Part shown: positions 43,976-54,890 of the stretch, piece by piece
Layout of the letters: each line of letters opens with the position of its first letter
How positions within the stretch are numbered: position 1 is the stretch's first letter
NCBI GenBank assembly: GCA_016946835.1
Contig: JACVTC010000006.1
Span: forward strand, 634,501-698,500
Source of the DNA: Neocallimastix lanati (nom. inval.)
Lineage: Eukaryota > Neocallimastigomycota > Neocallimastigomycetes > Neocallimastigales > Neocallimastigaceae
Reading direction: 5' to 3'
Length of the DNA stretch: 64,000 nucleotides
Made by a program: the position numbers and the translations under genes
The notes under the pieces: model-generated
What the model saw: the letters and a program-made list of their open reading frames with translations, nothing else
What the model was told of the DNA's origin: nothing
The model's database searches: none

Positions 43976-44393
43976 AAAAAAAAAACATTTATTAAATTAA
44001 ACTATAAAAATTAAATTTGGTAGTTGTATCACGAAGGGCGTTCCCGGCAGTAGCTTCTTCTTGATATTGTCTTTAGAGAGAAAATTATACAGAATTAATG
44101 TTTTCTGTATTTTGGTTCATTTTATTTTAATAAGGATTTAATTTAGTTTTGATTTCTGCTTTATTCATAGTTTATTTCAAAGCTTTAGAAAATATTATAC
44201 AGAAACTTATAATTCTGTATTTTATATCAAATATTTTTGAAATAGTTTTTATTATACTTAATATAAAAATAAGAATTAGTAATGATTTAAAATATATATA
44301 ATTTTTAATAAGAATATTTAATAATAATTTTTATTGTAATATTAGTAAGGATATTAAATAGGAAATACAAGGTATTTAGTGACACCCCGTATC
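43976..44393. other. Non-coding flank of Gyp-6
   Basis: AT-rich; a small G+C-rich patch (44025-44065, CACGAAGGGCGTTCCCGGCA) stands out but has no recognisable identity. Near the end GTGACACCCCGTATCA (44380-44395) reads on the minus strand TGATACGGGGTGTCAC, similar to sequences after the LTR-T ends. Confidence 0.3.
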
Positions 44394-44933
44394 AAATTGG
44401 TACAGTATTGAAGATTTTTTATAATAAAATAATATATTCTTAAGAAAATTTTAAATAATATTCTATTATTCAAATCTATTATTCTAATTTAAAAATCTAA
44501 ATATTAGATAATTTAAACTAAACTAAAATTACTAACCTAATCTAAATAATTTAATTAATCAACTATAATTATTAACACTAATATTAAACACTAAAATCTT
44601 AAAACATTTAAAATCAACACTTAAATTATTTTTAATTTAACTTTATTTAAAATAAACTATTTTATTTTTTTATTTAATCTATTCTTATTTTATTATTTAA
44701 ATTATTCTAATTCAATTATTTAACTATTCTAATTTAATTAATTAAACTATTCTAATTTATTATTTAAACTAATTTTATTTTAATTTAACTATCTAAATTT
44801 ATTATTTAAACTCGAAAATATCAAAAGTATAATATAATAATAGAATTGTAAGAAAAAGAGAGAGAGAACTAAACTATTGTACTACTTTGCTCTTTTTATA
44901 CAATTAAAATAGTTATTTGATTGGATTAGACTT

Positions 44934-45050
44934 AATAATAAAAATTTAATAATAAAAATTTAATAATAAAAGTTTAATAATAAAAATTTAATAATAAAAA
45001 TTTAATAATAAAAATTTAATAATAAAAATTTAATAATAAAAATTTAATAA
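44934..45050 (-). repeat. 14-bp tandem repeat within the Gyp-6 3' LTR
   Basis: Unit AATAATAAAAATTT, eight copies here but only about two at the same place in the 5' LTR (58300-58330), so it expanded after insertion. Confidence 0.85.
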
Positions 45051-45150
45051 AAATATAATAAACTACTAATATTACAATATTAAATAAAAATAATAATTAA
45101 TACATTTATCGAATTTACTATAACTAATTTTATAATTATTTTAATGTTTT

Positions 45151-45911
45151 TGTAAAGATTTAATAAAATCTTTAATAATTAATTATTACAAAATTAATTA
45201 ATGTAATAAAATTACATAAATTTATGATTTACATATATGAAAATTAATTATAAATTTATGTAAACTTTTCATAAATGATAAATTATTATTTAAATAATTA
45301 TGGATAATAAATTTAATTTAAATAATTTATTTAAGTTAGTTAATTTAGTTTAGTTTATTTAAAATAGTTATTCTATTTAACTTAGTTAATTTAGTTTAGT
45401 TAGTTTAAAATACTTTAAAATTAATTTCGGAATAGTTTTAAATAGTTAAGATTAGTTTTAATAGTTTATAAAAATAGTTTTGAATTGTAAATATATAAAC
45501 ATTAGTATAAATAATATTTATATAATAAATATCTAATAAATGAGTTTTTATTGAATTTAATTATTATTGTAAATAAATTGAAAGTTTATTGAATTAATTA
45601 TTGTATAGTTTTAATTAATTTTTATTTAATAAAATTACTGAAAATTATTTTGTTTATAAATAATAGTAATATATGTAAATTAGATAGAAATAATATATTA
45701 TAATATAATCATAAAAAAATATAAATACTTGTAAAATTCATTATTTAAATCGATGTATTAGTTATTGACTATCAAATAGTTAATAACGATAAGAGATTTA
45801 TTTTTAAGATTAATAAAAGATTATTTATTAAAAAGAATTTTTTTTATTACGTGTTTTAAACTATTTTGTATATTTTGTTATATGTAATCTGTTTCTCCTA
45901 AACTCTTTACA
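45151..45911 (+). repeat. Solo LTR-G #6 in the Gyp-6 3' LTR, TSD GTTTT
   Basis: 761 bp, flanked by GTTTT at 45146-45150 and 45912-45916. The uninterrupted target (TTTTAATGTTTTACTATTTATC) is seen in the Gyp-6 5' LTR at about 58410-58432, which confirms the insertion. Hairpin GTTATTGACTA/TAGTTAATAAC at about 45761-45787. Confidence 0.94.
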
Positions 45912-46011
45912 GTTTTACTATTTATCATTTATTTAGTTAATATCAATAATATTTATAATATTTTTTCATTAATAATATTTCTAATTTTAAATATTTATTA
46001 GTTCCGTAACA

Positions 46012-46955
46012 TAAAGCCATCCCTAAGTTCAGACTTCGTCCCTTGAAGTCTCAATTTCACATAATTGATATGACTGAGGTCTAAATTGTTGACATCTTTT
46101 ACAAGTTCTAACTATATATTTCACATCCAATATCATATTGGTCCAGTAATAATCTCTTTTAAGTCGATTATATGTTTTAAATACTCCTTAATGACCAATT
46201 TTGTGAGCACTAAGTATAAGTTTAATTCTTTCTTTTTCGTTACAAATAACATTTCTTAATTTTTCATCATCCTTATAAAATTTTTCACCATCAATAATTA
46301 CAAATTTATCTTTATATCTTTAAAAGATTATTTTCGTTCATTTCAGAAGTTATTGTTGCAACTAACTCATTATTTTTTGTTTTTAGTCTTAATAATGCAT
46401 CAGAGATAACATTTTTCTTCCTGGTTTATATAAAACTTTAACATTAAACATTGATAAAAGTAAAACCCATCTTGCCATCTTGTTTGTCTTGAATTGTTTG
46501 TTTCTTTGTTCTTAAATAATCCTACTAAAGGTTTTTGATCCGTGTAAAGAAGTGTCGTATATTTGTTTCCAGAGATATAAGGTTTAAATTTTTTAACGCA
46601 GTAAGTCGCGGCCGTTCCTTCCAAATCAGTAATTGCATAATTTCCGCTGTTTTTTAAAGAGAGATCTACGAAGTGAATTGGTTTGTCATTATTATTTTCA
46701 TCCTTTTGAAGTAATACACCCTAATTCCGTAATAGGAAGCATCAGTTCTAATTATAAATTGTTTTTTGAAATCGGGCATAGTAAGTATTGGAGCTGAAAC
46801 TAGTTTAATTTTTAACTCATTAAAACTTTCTTCTTGTTCATTTTCCCAAACAAATTTAACTCCTTTTTTTAAAAGTTTGAATAAAGGTTTCGCAATATTG
46901 GCAAAGTTGAATATAAATTTTCGATAATAGCCAACTGCACCGAGGAATGATTGTA
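46012..46955 (-). pseudogene. Gyp-6 RNase H and integrase zinc domain, no DDE core
   Basis: RNase H: FIIRTDASYYGIRVYYFK, LYTDQKPLVGLFKNKETNNS and QTRWQDGFYFYQCLMLKFYI (46400-46624 in one frame). The integrase zinc domain follows: SAHKIGH, a TAA, GVFKTYNRLKRDYYWTNMIL and RTCKRCQQF, i.e. an HHCC module. Only about 20 codons later, after CEIETSRDEV, the polypurine-like CTTAGGGATGGCTTTA and the LTR start. The catalytic core is thus deleted exactly between the zinc domain and the 3' end. Confidence 0.8.
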
Positions 46956-47757
46956 ATTATGTAATATTTTTAGGAGGAATCCATTCTAAAATTACTTTTA
47001 TTTTATCTTGAATTGGAGAAATACCATCAATCGATAAGGTATGTCCTAATAGTCCTACTTTTTCTTTAAAGAAATTACGTTTTTCTAAGTTAATCTTTAA
47101 TCCATTTTCTTTAATAATTTCAAATACTTTTTTAAGATCTTTAACATATTGTTCTAAGGAAGGAGAGAATATTACTAAGTCATCAATATATACGAACATA
47201 CAAACACCAATAAGAGGGAAAATATTCTGTTCATTTTTCTTTGGAAAGTAACTGGAGCATTACACAATCCAAAAGGCATAACTAAAAATTGATAATTACC
47301 GTACATTGTCGTGAAACTTGTTTTTGGAATATCTTCTTTATTCATGGATATTTAGTGAAATCACAAAAATAGGTCAATTGTTGTGAATATTTTTACTTGG
47401 TTTCCAATAGAAAATAAAATTTCATCGATAAGAGGTAGCGCATAAGCATCCTTGATTGTAATGTTATTCAGTTTTTGAAAATCAATACATAATCTCCATT
47501 TTTTATTTTTCTTAAGAACTAGAATAACAGGAGAGGACCAAGGATAGTTCGATGGTTCAGGCTATAACTTTTGAAAGTCTATAACATTTTTGTTTTATTG
47601 GCTCAGTATTCATTTCAAGTTTAATGTTATGTGGTAGTAACTTGGTTGGTTTTAACTCATTGATTTTAGTCGCAAGAATAGAATAGAATTCATTAAAGAT
47701 TTCTTTTATTTTATTTTTAAATTTATTCGGTACTCCATTAATTATTACTTCTATCAT
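46956..47757 (-). pseudogene. Gyp-6 reverse transcriptase
   Basis: LLPHNIKLEMNTEPIKQKCY at the N-terminus, then SPVILVLKKNKKWRLCIDFQ, DAYALPLIDEILFSIGNQVK, TTIDLF with TGA and TAA in the following SGFHQ-like motif, [20 protein letters not shown] and catalytic box [13 protein letters not shown] (47155-47195), then LLGHTLSIDGISPIQDKIKV and FLGAVGYYRKFI. Motifs are intact, the frame is broken at least four times. Confidence 0.86.
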
Positions 47758-47791
47758 TTTATCCTTTTCGTTAATTTCTTCATTAAATTGT

Positions 47792-48425
47792 TTATTTTAA
47801 TTTTTTATTTCCTGTTTCAAGATCTGATTTTTTTGTATTTATTTGTTCTATTAGTATGGTATTATTTTTCTTACTGCTATTTTCCTTTAAAAAGCAATAT
47901 AAATAGGAATTATTATTAATATCAGAGTTTATTTCATCATCATATATTACTATAGATTCAGAATCATCATCATTATTATTAATAATATTTCCATTATTGC
48001 CTTTTTCCAAGTTTTATAATATATTTCCAAGAATCGTCCTCTTTCATTAAACATAGATTGTTGTTAAGAGTATTAATGAATAAGTTGTTTTCTTTTAGTG
48101 CTCTGTAGCCAATTTATATATCAAATAAGTTTTGATCATTATCAATGACTCTGAAAAAATCATGTATGACTAATTTTCCAATTTTAACATTTACTAAATA
48201 AATTTCAGTGTAAACATTTTCTTTTGGTAATACTTGCACGATGTTGTTCTTAACAAATCCTAAAGGTTTAATTTTATTAAATTTATTTAACAAGTTTTTG
48301 TAATAATGTTGATATTAACACATGTATCTAAACCTTTAATATTATTAATAAAACATTCAAAAGTTGCTACGTCTTCTCTATGCATGGCGGATAATACAAT
48401 TTCTACAGGTGATTCATTAAGTGTT
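47792..48425 (-). pseudogene. Gyp-6 protease region with altered active site
   Basis: After the conserved block QLLDVSPKLLADYIKALKL (48426-48490) the minus strand reads AMHREDVATFECFINNIKGL then DTCVNINIITKT near 48295-48320. This is where Gyp-8 has LIDSGSNLNLI, so the catalytic D-S/T-G is D-T-C. Downstream, FGFVKNN-like and DDESIVIYDDEINSDINNN (47792-48010) belong to the acidic spacer before RT. Confidence 0.65.
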
Positions 48426-50043
48426 TCAGAGTTTTAATGCCTTTATATAATCTGCAAGAAGTTTTGGACTAACATCTAATAATTGTGGAACAGTAATATT
48501 AACAAATTTTGAGCTTATATTCTTACAAATGTCACACTTTGATTGTCCTTCCAAAATAGTGATTTGATTATTAGAATTACTGGTTTTGACTTTCTTTTCA
48601 GCTAACTCGATACTTAAAAGTTTAGCTTTTTCTTTGTGTTTATCAATTTCTTTGTTATTAGTATTTAAAATTTCATTTTCTCTTTGCTTTCTTACGTTCT
48701 TTTTTGCTTTATTAATTGATGGTTGACTTATTATAGAAACATCAATTTGGCTAAGTTTTTCTGTTTCATTTGGATATGTTTTGTCAATGGAAATAACATT
48801 TTCGATTTCAATGTTTTCATTGTTATTTTTTGTATTAGAATCAATTTTATTATTTTGATTAATTATTACTTTCTTTACTTTTTCTTTTGTTTTTTCTATA
48901 TGGTTTTTCAATTAATAAATTTGGTTTTTTCCTAATAGCAGTAGCTACAATTTCTTCTTTGATTTGATTAGTGGGAGTTTCCCTTCTCCCTTTTAGAAGT
49001 TTAAATGATTGTTAGAAGAATTATTTTGATTTTGATTTTCAAATTCAGCAAGCTGTTTGAATGAATATGGACAATGTTTATAGTAATGGCCTTGTTGTCC
49101 ACAACGATAGCATGTAATCTGTGATTTTTTGGTGATAATTTTCTTTCTATTCTGGTTAGTTTCATTATTAATAAACTCATTATTAAGTCTTGTATCATTG
49201 AAATTTTGCTTAATATTTACTAGACTATTATTTTACTCATATTCTTTATGATTATAAGTTTTTATTAGCAATCTTTGAATTACTAAAACCATGCTGGAAT
49301 TCATTAATTCATTATAATTTTGATAATTTGGTTGATTCCTTTTATTGTATGAGTTGTATAATTACTTTCTATTATAAATTTGATTATAACTTTGGTTATA
49401 ACTTTGATTATAATTTTGATTATAAATCTGAGAATTAAATTGCATGAAAGGATGAATACTATTTCTGTAATAAAATTGTTAGGAATTAAAAACTGTTATC
49501 ATTACTGCTTCATTAGTAGTATCTCCAACTTCTTCTGCTCTTTCTGCCAATTCAGCTTCTTCGAATGCATCTTCTAAGTCGAAACATCGTTGAGTTATAA
49601 CTTGAGATCTAGCGTAAGGTCGAGAGATTATTGAATCTGCGTAGTCTTCAACAGTAATAAACACTTGATATATTTTTGGTAGATTATTATAAATTTTCTT
49701 GTATCTCCAATTAAAGTTCTTTATACTTTCCCCTTTTCTAATTTTCATTCGTTGTAATCTTTTACATTTCTCATGGGGAGTTATTTCTAGTTCATCTTCC
49801 ATTGTTTTTTTGATTTCTTCAATAGAATGATAGGTATCATTTTCTTCTTCGTTCTTGGTGTGTAATTCTTGTAAAGTCCTTTTTAACTTTCCATCGACAC
49901 ATTCGATAGCCCATGTGCTTATTTTTTTTGGGGTTATTTATTTCCGCTAGAGACATAATTCTTGTAAATTCTACCAAAGAATCTATGTCTCTTGCGCTTT
50001 CGTTGAGCCTTGGTAGAATTCTCTGTAATTCTAATATTTTCAT
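48426..50043 (-). pseudogene. Gyp-6 gag: capsid, zinc knuckle, linker
   Basis: Gag starts at ATG 50041-50043 (MKILELQRILPRLNESARDI) and shifts frame near 49920. 49479-49802 holds capsid helices (RKGESIKNFNWRYKKIYNNL, QRCFDLEDAFEEAELAERAE). A Gln/Tyr/Asn-rich tract (49330-49440) precedes an intact knuckle CYRCGQQGHYYKHC near 49065-49110, read in a frame without its own ATG. 48426-48911 is a Lys/Glu-rich linker ending in QLLDVSPKLLADYIKALKL. Confidence 0.8.
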
Positions 50044-50408
50044 TTTGGAGTTTTATTTGAACTTATTGATTGATGGATGAATAGATGGATTTTCTTTTTG
50101 ATTATATATTTTATCATCAATTATTAATTTATTTCTTAAATTGATGGATTGATGAATGAAATTTCCATTTAATTATTAATTTTATTATCACTTTTTAATT
50201 TACTTCTTAAATTGATGGATGGATGTATAAAATATAATTTTCTAATTCTTTAGTTGAATTAAATATTGAACTAATTGAATTTAAAAATAATTGTTATTGG
50301 ATTGAAATATTGATTATTGAAAATTTATACTGAATTTTTATTGATGACAACTTTATTTTATATTCATAATAATTCTAAAAAAAAAACCTTATAACTTCGG
50401 TGAAATAA

Positions 50409-50514
50409 GTTCATTATTCGCAAGTGCTCGATCTTGTCCGGAAACCCTGCCAACACTCGAATAGTTAATGAACTACGGAGAGGTGTCGTGGGGAGTATAA
50501 ATTTATATTACTCC
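50409..50514 (-). other. Structured G+C-rich patch in the Gyp-6 leader
   Basis: Two stem-loops: arms GTTCATTA-TTCG and CGAA-(TAG)-TTAATGAAC at 50409-50473, and GGAGTA/TTACTCC around the palindrome TATAAATTTATA at 50492-50514. They lie between primer-binding site and gag, where retroelements keep packaging or translation-control structures. The role here is inferred. Confidence 0.5.
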
Positions 50515-50730
50515 GTGACGGAAAACAGCACTCACAAAATCTACCGAAATCCTAAATAATAAATTGAAATCACCTAATTTATTATTAATTAATTTTTTTA
50601 CCGTTTATACACTGTATATGAATTATTATATTTTTCGGTTTTGTTATTTTCTTTGAGTTAAAAATAATAAAATAATATTAAATCACTATTAATTATTAAA
50701 TTTGTTATTTTTCTTAACTCTAATTTTATT

Positions 50731-50950
50731 AAAATTTTATATTATTTACTTATTTTTTATTTTTTACTTTCTAATTAAATTAAAATTTTATACTATTTAC
50801 TTATTTTTTATTTCTTACTTTCTAATTAAATTAAAATTTTATATAATTTACTTATTTTTTATTTTTTACTTTCTAATTAAATTAAAATTTTATATTATTT
50901 ACTTATTTTTTATTTTTTACTTTCTAATTAAATTAAAATTTTATACTATT
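50731..50950 (-). repeat. 51-bp minisatellite in the Gyp-6 leader
   Basis: Four near-identical 51-bp units (starting at 50731, 50782, 50833 and 50884, each opening AAAATTTTATA) and a partial fifth. Because 51 is a multiple of 3 it creates a hydrophobic plus-strand open frame that is an artefact. Confidence 0.9.
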
Positions 50951-51100
50951 TTCTAATTAACTAATTAATTAACTAAATATTTATTAATTTATTATTATTT
51001 TTATTTTATCAATTAAAAAAAATTTTTTTTTTATTTCTAAATTTTGTTAATTAATAAAATTTTCTAAAATTATTATTTTCATATTATTTTATTTCTTCAA

Positions 51101-51118
51101 GTCCTGCATAGCTCGCCA
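51101..51118 (-). promoter_or_regulatory. Gyp-6 primer-binding site, candidate tRNA-Ser 3' end
   Basis: Minus strand TGGCGAGCTATGCAGGAC, 9 bases after the 5' LTR end. Its complement ends ...TCCTGC-ATAGCTC-G-CCA, i.e. T-stem CCTGC, a 7-base acceptor strand, discriminator G and CCA, as in fungal tRNA-Ser. The tRNA itself is not in the window. Confidence 0.55.
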
Positions 51119-51127
51119 AATTTTTAT

Positions 51128-51308
51128 GGTACAGTATTGAAGATTTTTTATAATAAAATAATATATTCTAATAACTTAAGAAAATTTTAAATAATATACT
51201 ATTATTCTAATCTATTATTCTAATTTAAAAATCTAAATATTAAATAATTTAGATTTAACTAAAATAACTAACCTAATCTAAATAATTTAATTAATCAACT
51301 ATAATTAT
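51128..51308 (-). repeat. Gyp-6 5' LTR, left piece
   Basis: Matches 44399-44575 of the 3' LTR base for base apart from small indels. It ends at ATAATTAT, where Cop-7 inserted; the rest of the LTR resumes at 58006. Confidence 0.88.
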
Positions 51309-51608
51309 TTTAAAAAAATTTCTTTGAAATTGAGATTTCGATCTCTACTCTTTAATAATATATCTTTATTAATAAGGTTATTGTTTATAATTTATTGTAT
51401 AATGCAATTATATAAACATTATTTATTACATTTAATGTAACTATATTTGGTTGTTTATGTAAGTATATGATGTACGTCATATATGCGCCACAATACATTT
51501 ACATAACAATACATGTTTAATTATTTAATATATTAATAATATTATATTCTAAGTTATTATATAACTAACTATAATATAGTATCATAATATTAAACTTTAT
51601 TTCTAACA
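51309..51608 (-). repeat. Cop-7 3' LTR (300 bp)
   Basis: TGTTAGAAATAAAGTTTAAT... on the minus strand; palindrome-like ATGATGTACGTCAT at 51467-51480. Directly preceded (to its right) by the purine run AGGGGGAATG at 51607-51616. Confidence 0.93.
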
Positions 51609-51620
51609 TTCCCCCTAAAG
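51607..51620 (-). promoter_or_regulatory. Cop-7 polypurine tract
   Basis: Minus strand CTTTAGGGGGAATG directly at the 3' LTR boundary, matching the Cop-3 tract at 15241-15253. Confidence 0.8.
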
Positions 51621-52243
51621 TTTAAGATCATTAAAGCTAGAAAGATGTTATTTCTATATTTATTCATTAAAGTAGTATTTAAGTATTTAGTTAAACCGTC
51701 TGATAAATTATACTCAGATTTGATATATTTTAAATCTATATAATTATTTCATATCAGTTCTCTAATATATTTTGATTTCGGGTTAATTGTTTCATTTTCT
51801 CAATTATAAATTGCTGCTTTATTATCAGTATTGATTGTTATACATTCATGTTTGATTCCAAATTCTTTAAATATATTTTTATACCATAAACAGTGTCTTG
51901 CGCATTCATAAATACCGTAATATTCACTCTCTGCTGTTGATACAGAGACACAATGTTGAAGTTTAGAGAACCAGCTTGTTGGAGCTGAATGAATTAGCAT
52001 TAGAAATCCAATAGTTGATCTTCTAGTTTCTTTGTCACCACCTAAATCGGCATCAACATATACTTCGAGGTTAATTTTATCATTATATGAAAACTTTATA
52101 CCATAATTTGGGTTCTTTTTTAAGTATCTAAATACTTTTAGTAAGTTATACCAATCCTCGTGTGTGGGTTTTTCAGATTTCCTTGAAGCCTTACTGACTG
52201 AATAGAAAATATCAGGTCTAGTACTTAAAGACAGATAAAGCAA
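51621..52243 (-). pseudogene. Cop-7 RNase H
   Basis: 51800-52243 is open with STRPDIFYSVSKASRKSEKP, VYVDADLGGDKETRRSTIGF, SVSTAESEYYGIYECARHCL and NTDNKAAIYN. A stop at 51797-51799 and another in the following stretch interrupt the tail (DLKYIKSEYNLSDGLTKYL, about 51640-51740). Catalytic acidic residues are present; it is out of frame with RT. Confidence 0.87.
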
Positions 52244-52290
52244 ACTTCCAATTGCTTGTTTATATCTTGTAGAATTAAAGTATTTATTTC

Positions 52291-53219
52291 TTAATTCTTT
52301 ATATTCAATAGGATAGTGTTCAACGTTGAACTATATTTGTTTATGTTAAATTTATTTAGAATTTCTTCTAAATATTTTATTTGATGTATAAAATAACCGT
52401 CATCACATTTAACGAATTTTATACCAATTATAAAATCAATCTTACCTACATTGGTAACTTCAAATTTATTTTTAATTAATTTTTTGGTTTCCTTAATTTC
52501 GGCATCAGTTCCAGATATAATAATATCGTCTACATATACGGCTACAATACATTTTATGTTACTATCATTATCTTTTTTAATATATACACATGGGTTGCTA
52601 ATGAACCTTTTAAAGTTTAATCTTATTAGCACTTTATTAAATGTTTCATTCCACATCCTACCTGATTGTTTCAAGCCATATAAAGCTTTATTTAATTTAC
52701 AAAAACCTTTTCTATTTAGACCTTCAAGGAGCTCCATGCATATATCTTTTTTAGTTTGGCATTTAAATAAGAGACTTTAATATCCATTTGATGAATATTA
52801 AATTTATGGTGAACTGAAATAGCTATAATTATTCTGAGTGTATCCTGTTTAAGTGTAGGAGAGAAGGTATTTCTATAATCCACAGCATATATTTGAGAGT
52901 ATCCTCTTGCTACTAATCTAGCTTTTCGTTTAATTATATTTCCTTCTGAGTCTTTTTTATATTTAAGTACCCATCTGGTAGAAACAATATTTTCTCCTTT
53001 AGATACTTTATCTATTAGTGTAAACACTTTCGTTCTTTTCATATTACTTAGCTCTTCATCGACAGCTTTCAACCACTCCTTTTTGTCTTCTAAATTAAAA
53101 ATATCTTTATAGTTGTTTGGTTCCCTTAAGTTATTATTATCAATAGATATAAGAGCCACGTAATTATTTAAAATATTATTTATACTAAAAGGTTTTAACC
53201 TCTTGTTATTATTTCCTGG
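52291..53219 (-). pseudogene. Cop-7 reverse transcriptase
   Basis: 52716-53159 holds NYKDIFNLEDKKEWLKAVDE, RWVLKYKKDSEGNIIKRKAR and QMDIKVSYLNAKLKK. 52291-52737 continues after a shift with NKALYGLKQSGRMWNETF and the catalytic box VAVYVDDIIISG, then VGKIDFIIGIKFVKCDDGYF. YVDD is intact. The RT begins at about 53200 (LKPFSINNIL), just left of LTR #3, which was inserted at the linker-RT border. Confidence 0.87.
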
Positions 53220-53224
53220 GTTAT

Positions 53225-53996
53225 TGTAAAGATATTATTAATATCTTTAAATAATTTTAATTAAATTTAATCATAAATTTAAGTAAAATTAAAATAAATT
53301 TATTTGAAATCACGTGTATAAAATTATTGAAAATATTTTTAACATAATTTCGATTTTTTCCCAATCATACTAATAAATTAAAAATTTCTCTTGTGAAACT
53401 AGTATTTGAAAATCATTTCTTTTTATGTAATTTAATTTAAATAATAAGAGTTAAGGTTTTTTCACAAGATAAATTAACAACATGAAACTATGCAATTAGT
53501 CATGTTGAAACTTACGGCATTTTATGCTAAATTTATATTAAATAATTATGACAACTTTTATATTATTTTAAAATAGAAAATATATAATAAATTTACTAAT
53601 AATATTTAAATAATAAATAAATAATAAATGAACTCAATTAGAATTGATTATATTTATTTTAGTTATTAATTATAATTCTCTTTATTTAGTAATAGTTAAT
53701 TATTTATTATTAGTTTAGGTTAGTATTGTTTTTAAATAAATAGCTAGATAATATAATTCAATAGGAATTATATATTATAAATGTAATAAGATAAAAATAT
53801 AAATAGTTATCAAATTTCATGTATTTTAATCGATGTAATTGTTATTAACGATTTCTTGTTAATAACACTTTAAAATAAATAAAGATTTTAATATTTAAAA
53901 AATTAATAAAACTTGTTCTTTAAAACTATTATTTTGTGTTTTAGTGTTATTATTGAAGTGTTGATTTATAATCTATTTTTTTACCAAAACTTTATA
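53225..53996 (+). repeat. Solo LTR-G #3 in Cop-7, TSD GTTAT
   Basis: 772 bp, flanked by GTTAT at 53220-53224 and 53997-54001. Nearly identical to LTR #2 (28859-29629), so both came from the same recently active source. Hairpin GTTATTAAC/GTTAATAAC at about 53841-53866. Confidence 0.94.
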
Positions 53997-54445
53997 GTTA
54001 TATCTAATTTTTCTTTTTGTACCTAATAAACTTATTTGTTGGTTATTATTGATATTTAATTTCGAATTATTATCATTATTATTTAACATATTTGATTGTT
54101 GCTTATTTTGTTTATTTATATAAGTACTTTTAATTTTGTTTTTATTTTTATTAAAAGGATTAGTTTGTTTATCTTGTTCAATATATTTAATATCCTTATT
54201 TATTTCATTCAATTTATTGGTTAATATTTCATTTACTTTATTTTTTGTATTTTTATTTTTTATTTTGTTACTTGCTGACTTCTTTGAAGTTGTATTATTA
54301 TTATCAGCATTTGTGGTGTTAACAATACTAACCTTTTCTTTATTAGTTTTATTAAACGTATTGTAATTATATTAATCATTCATATTAATATTATTATTTT
54401 TATTAATATATGTATCCTTAATATAATTCCCTAACATTTTAAGTA

Positions 54446-54487
<42 letters not shown>

Positions 54488-54890
54488 TATATGATATATT
54501 TCATTTATATTACTATTATAATTGGTTTTTAAGTGTTCTCTTAATTCAGCAAATTCATCATCAATATTTGCATTATTAATATTACTATTTTTATTTTTAT
54601 TTGAATATATTTCAGTGTTATTCATACTTTTATTTATATTTATTTTTTCAATAATAGTATTATTATAATTTGATTTTCTCATATTTTCTATATTTTCTGT
54701 TGTATTATTATCATTATTATAATTATCATTATAACTGTTATAATTATTATAATTATTGTTATAATTATTATTAACATTATTATCAATATTATTATCATCT
54801 TCAATTTCATCATTATTTTCTTCGATTTCACAATATGGTAAGAAATGTAACGTGTCTGGAGTAGTATAGGGGAATTCATATTTTCTGGTT
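53997..54890 (-). pseudogene. Cop-7 Asn-rich linker with (ATT) microsatellite
   Basis: The minus strand encodes Asn- and Lys-rich low complexity in shifting frames, e.g. NKNTKNKVNEILTNKLNEIN. A pure ATT/AAT array of about 14 units lies at 54446-54488. It ends at the integrase C-terminal block. Confidence 0.7.

Larger units (their letters stand above)
44399..46011 (-). repeat. Gyp-6 3' LTR (net about 847 bp), split by LTR-G #6
   Basis: The minus-strand start is TGTTACGGAACTAATAAATA and the end CTTCAATACTGTACC, as in the 5' LTR (TGTTAAGGAACT...CTTCAATACTGTACC). It is longer than the 5' LTR (about 679 bp net), partly because of the 14-bp repeat at 44934-45050. A TATA-like TTGTATAAAAAGAGC lies near 44885-44905. 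Confidence 0.85.

Noticed and set aside
44380-44398. Primer-binding site TGATACGGGGTGTCAC belonging to Gyp-6
   Set aside because: It lies outside Gyp-6, beyond the AAATT target duplication, so it is pre-existing target sequence.
44934-45050. CRISPR-like array
   Set aside because: Units are contiguous 14-bp tandem repeats without spacers, in a retroelement LTR of a eukaryote.
50702-50956. Plus-strand open frame with a 17-residue hydrophobic repeat
   Set aside because: Created by a 51-bp minisatellite in the Gyp-6 leader; no start context and no homologue recognised.
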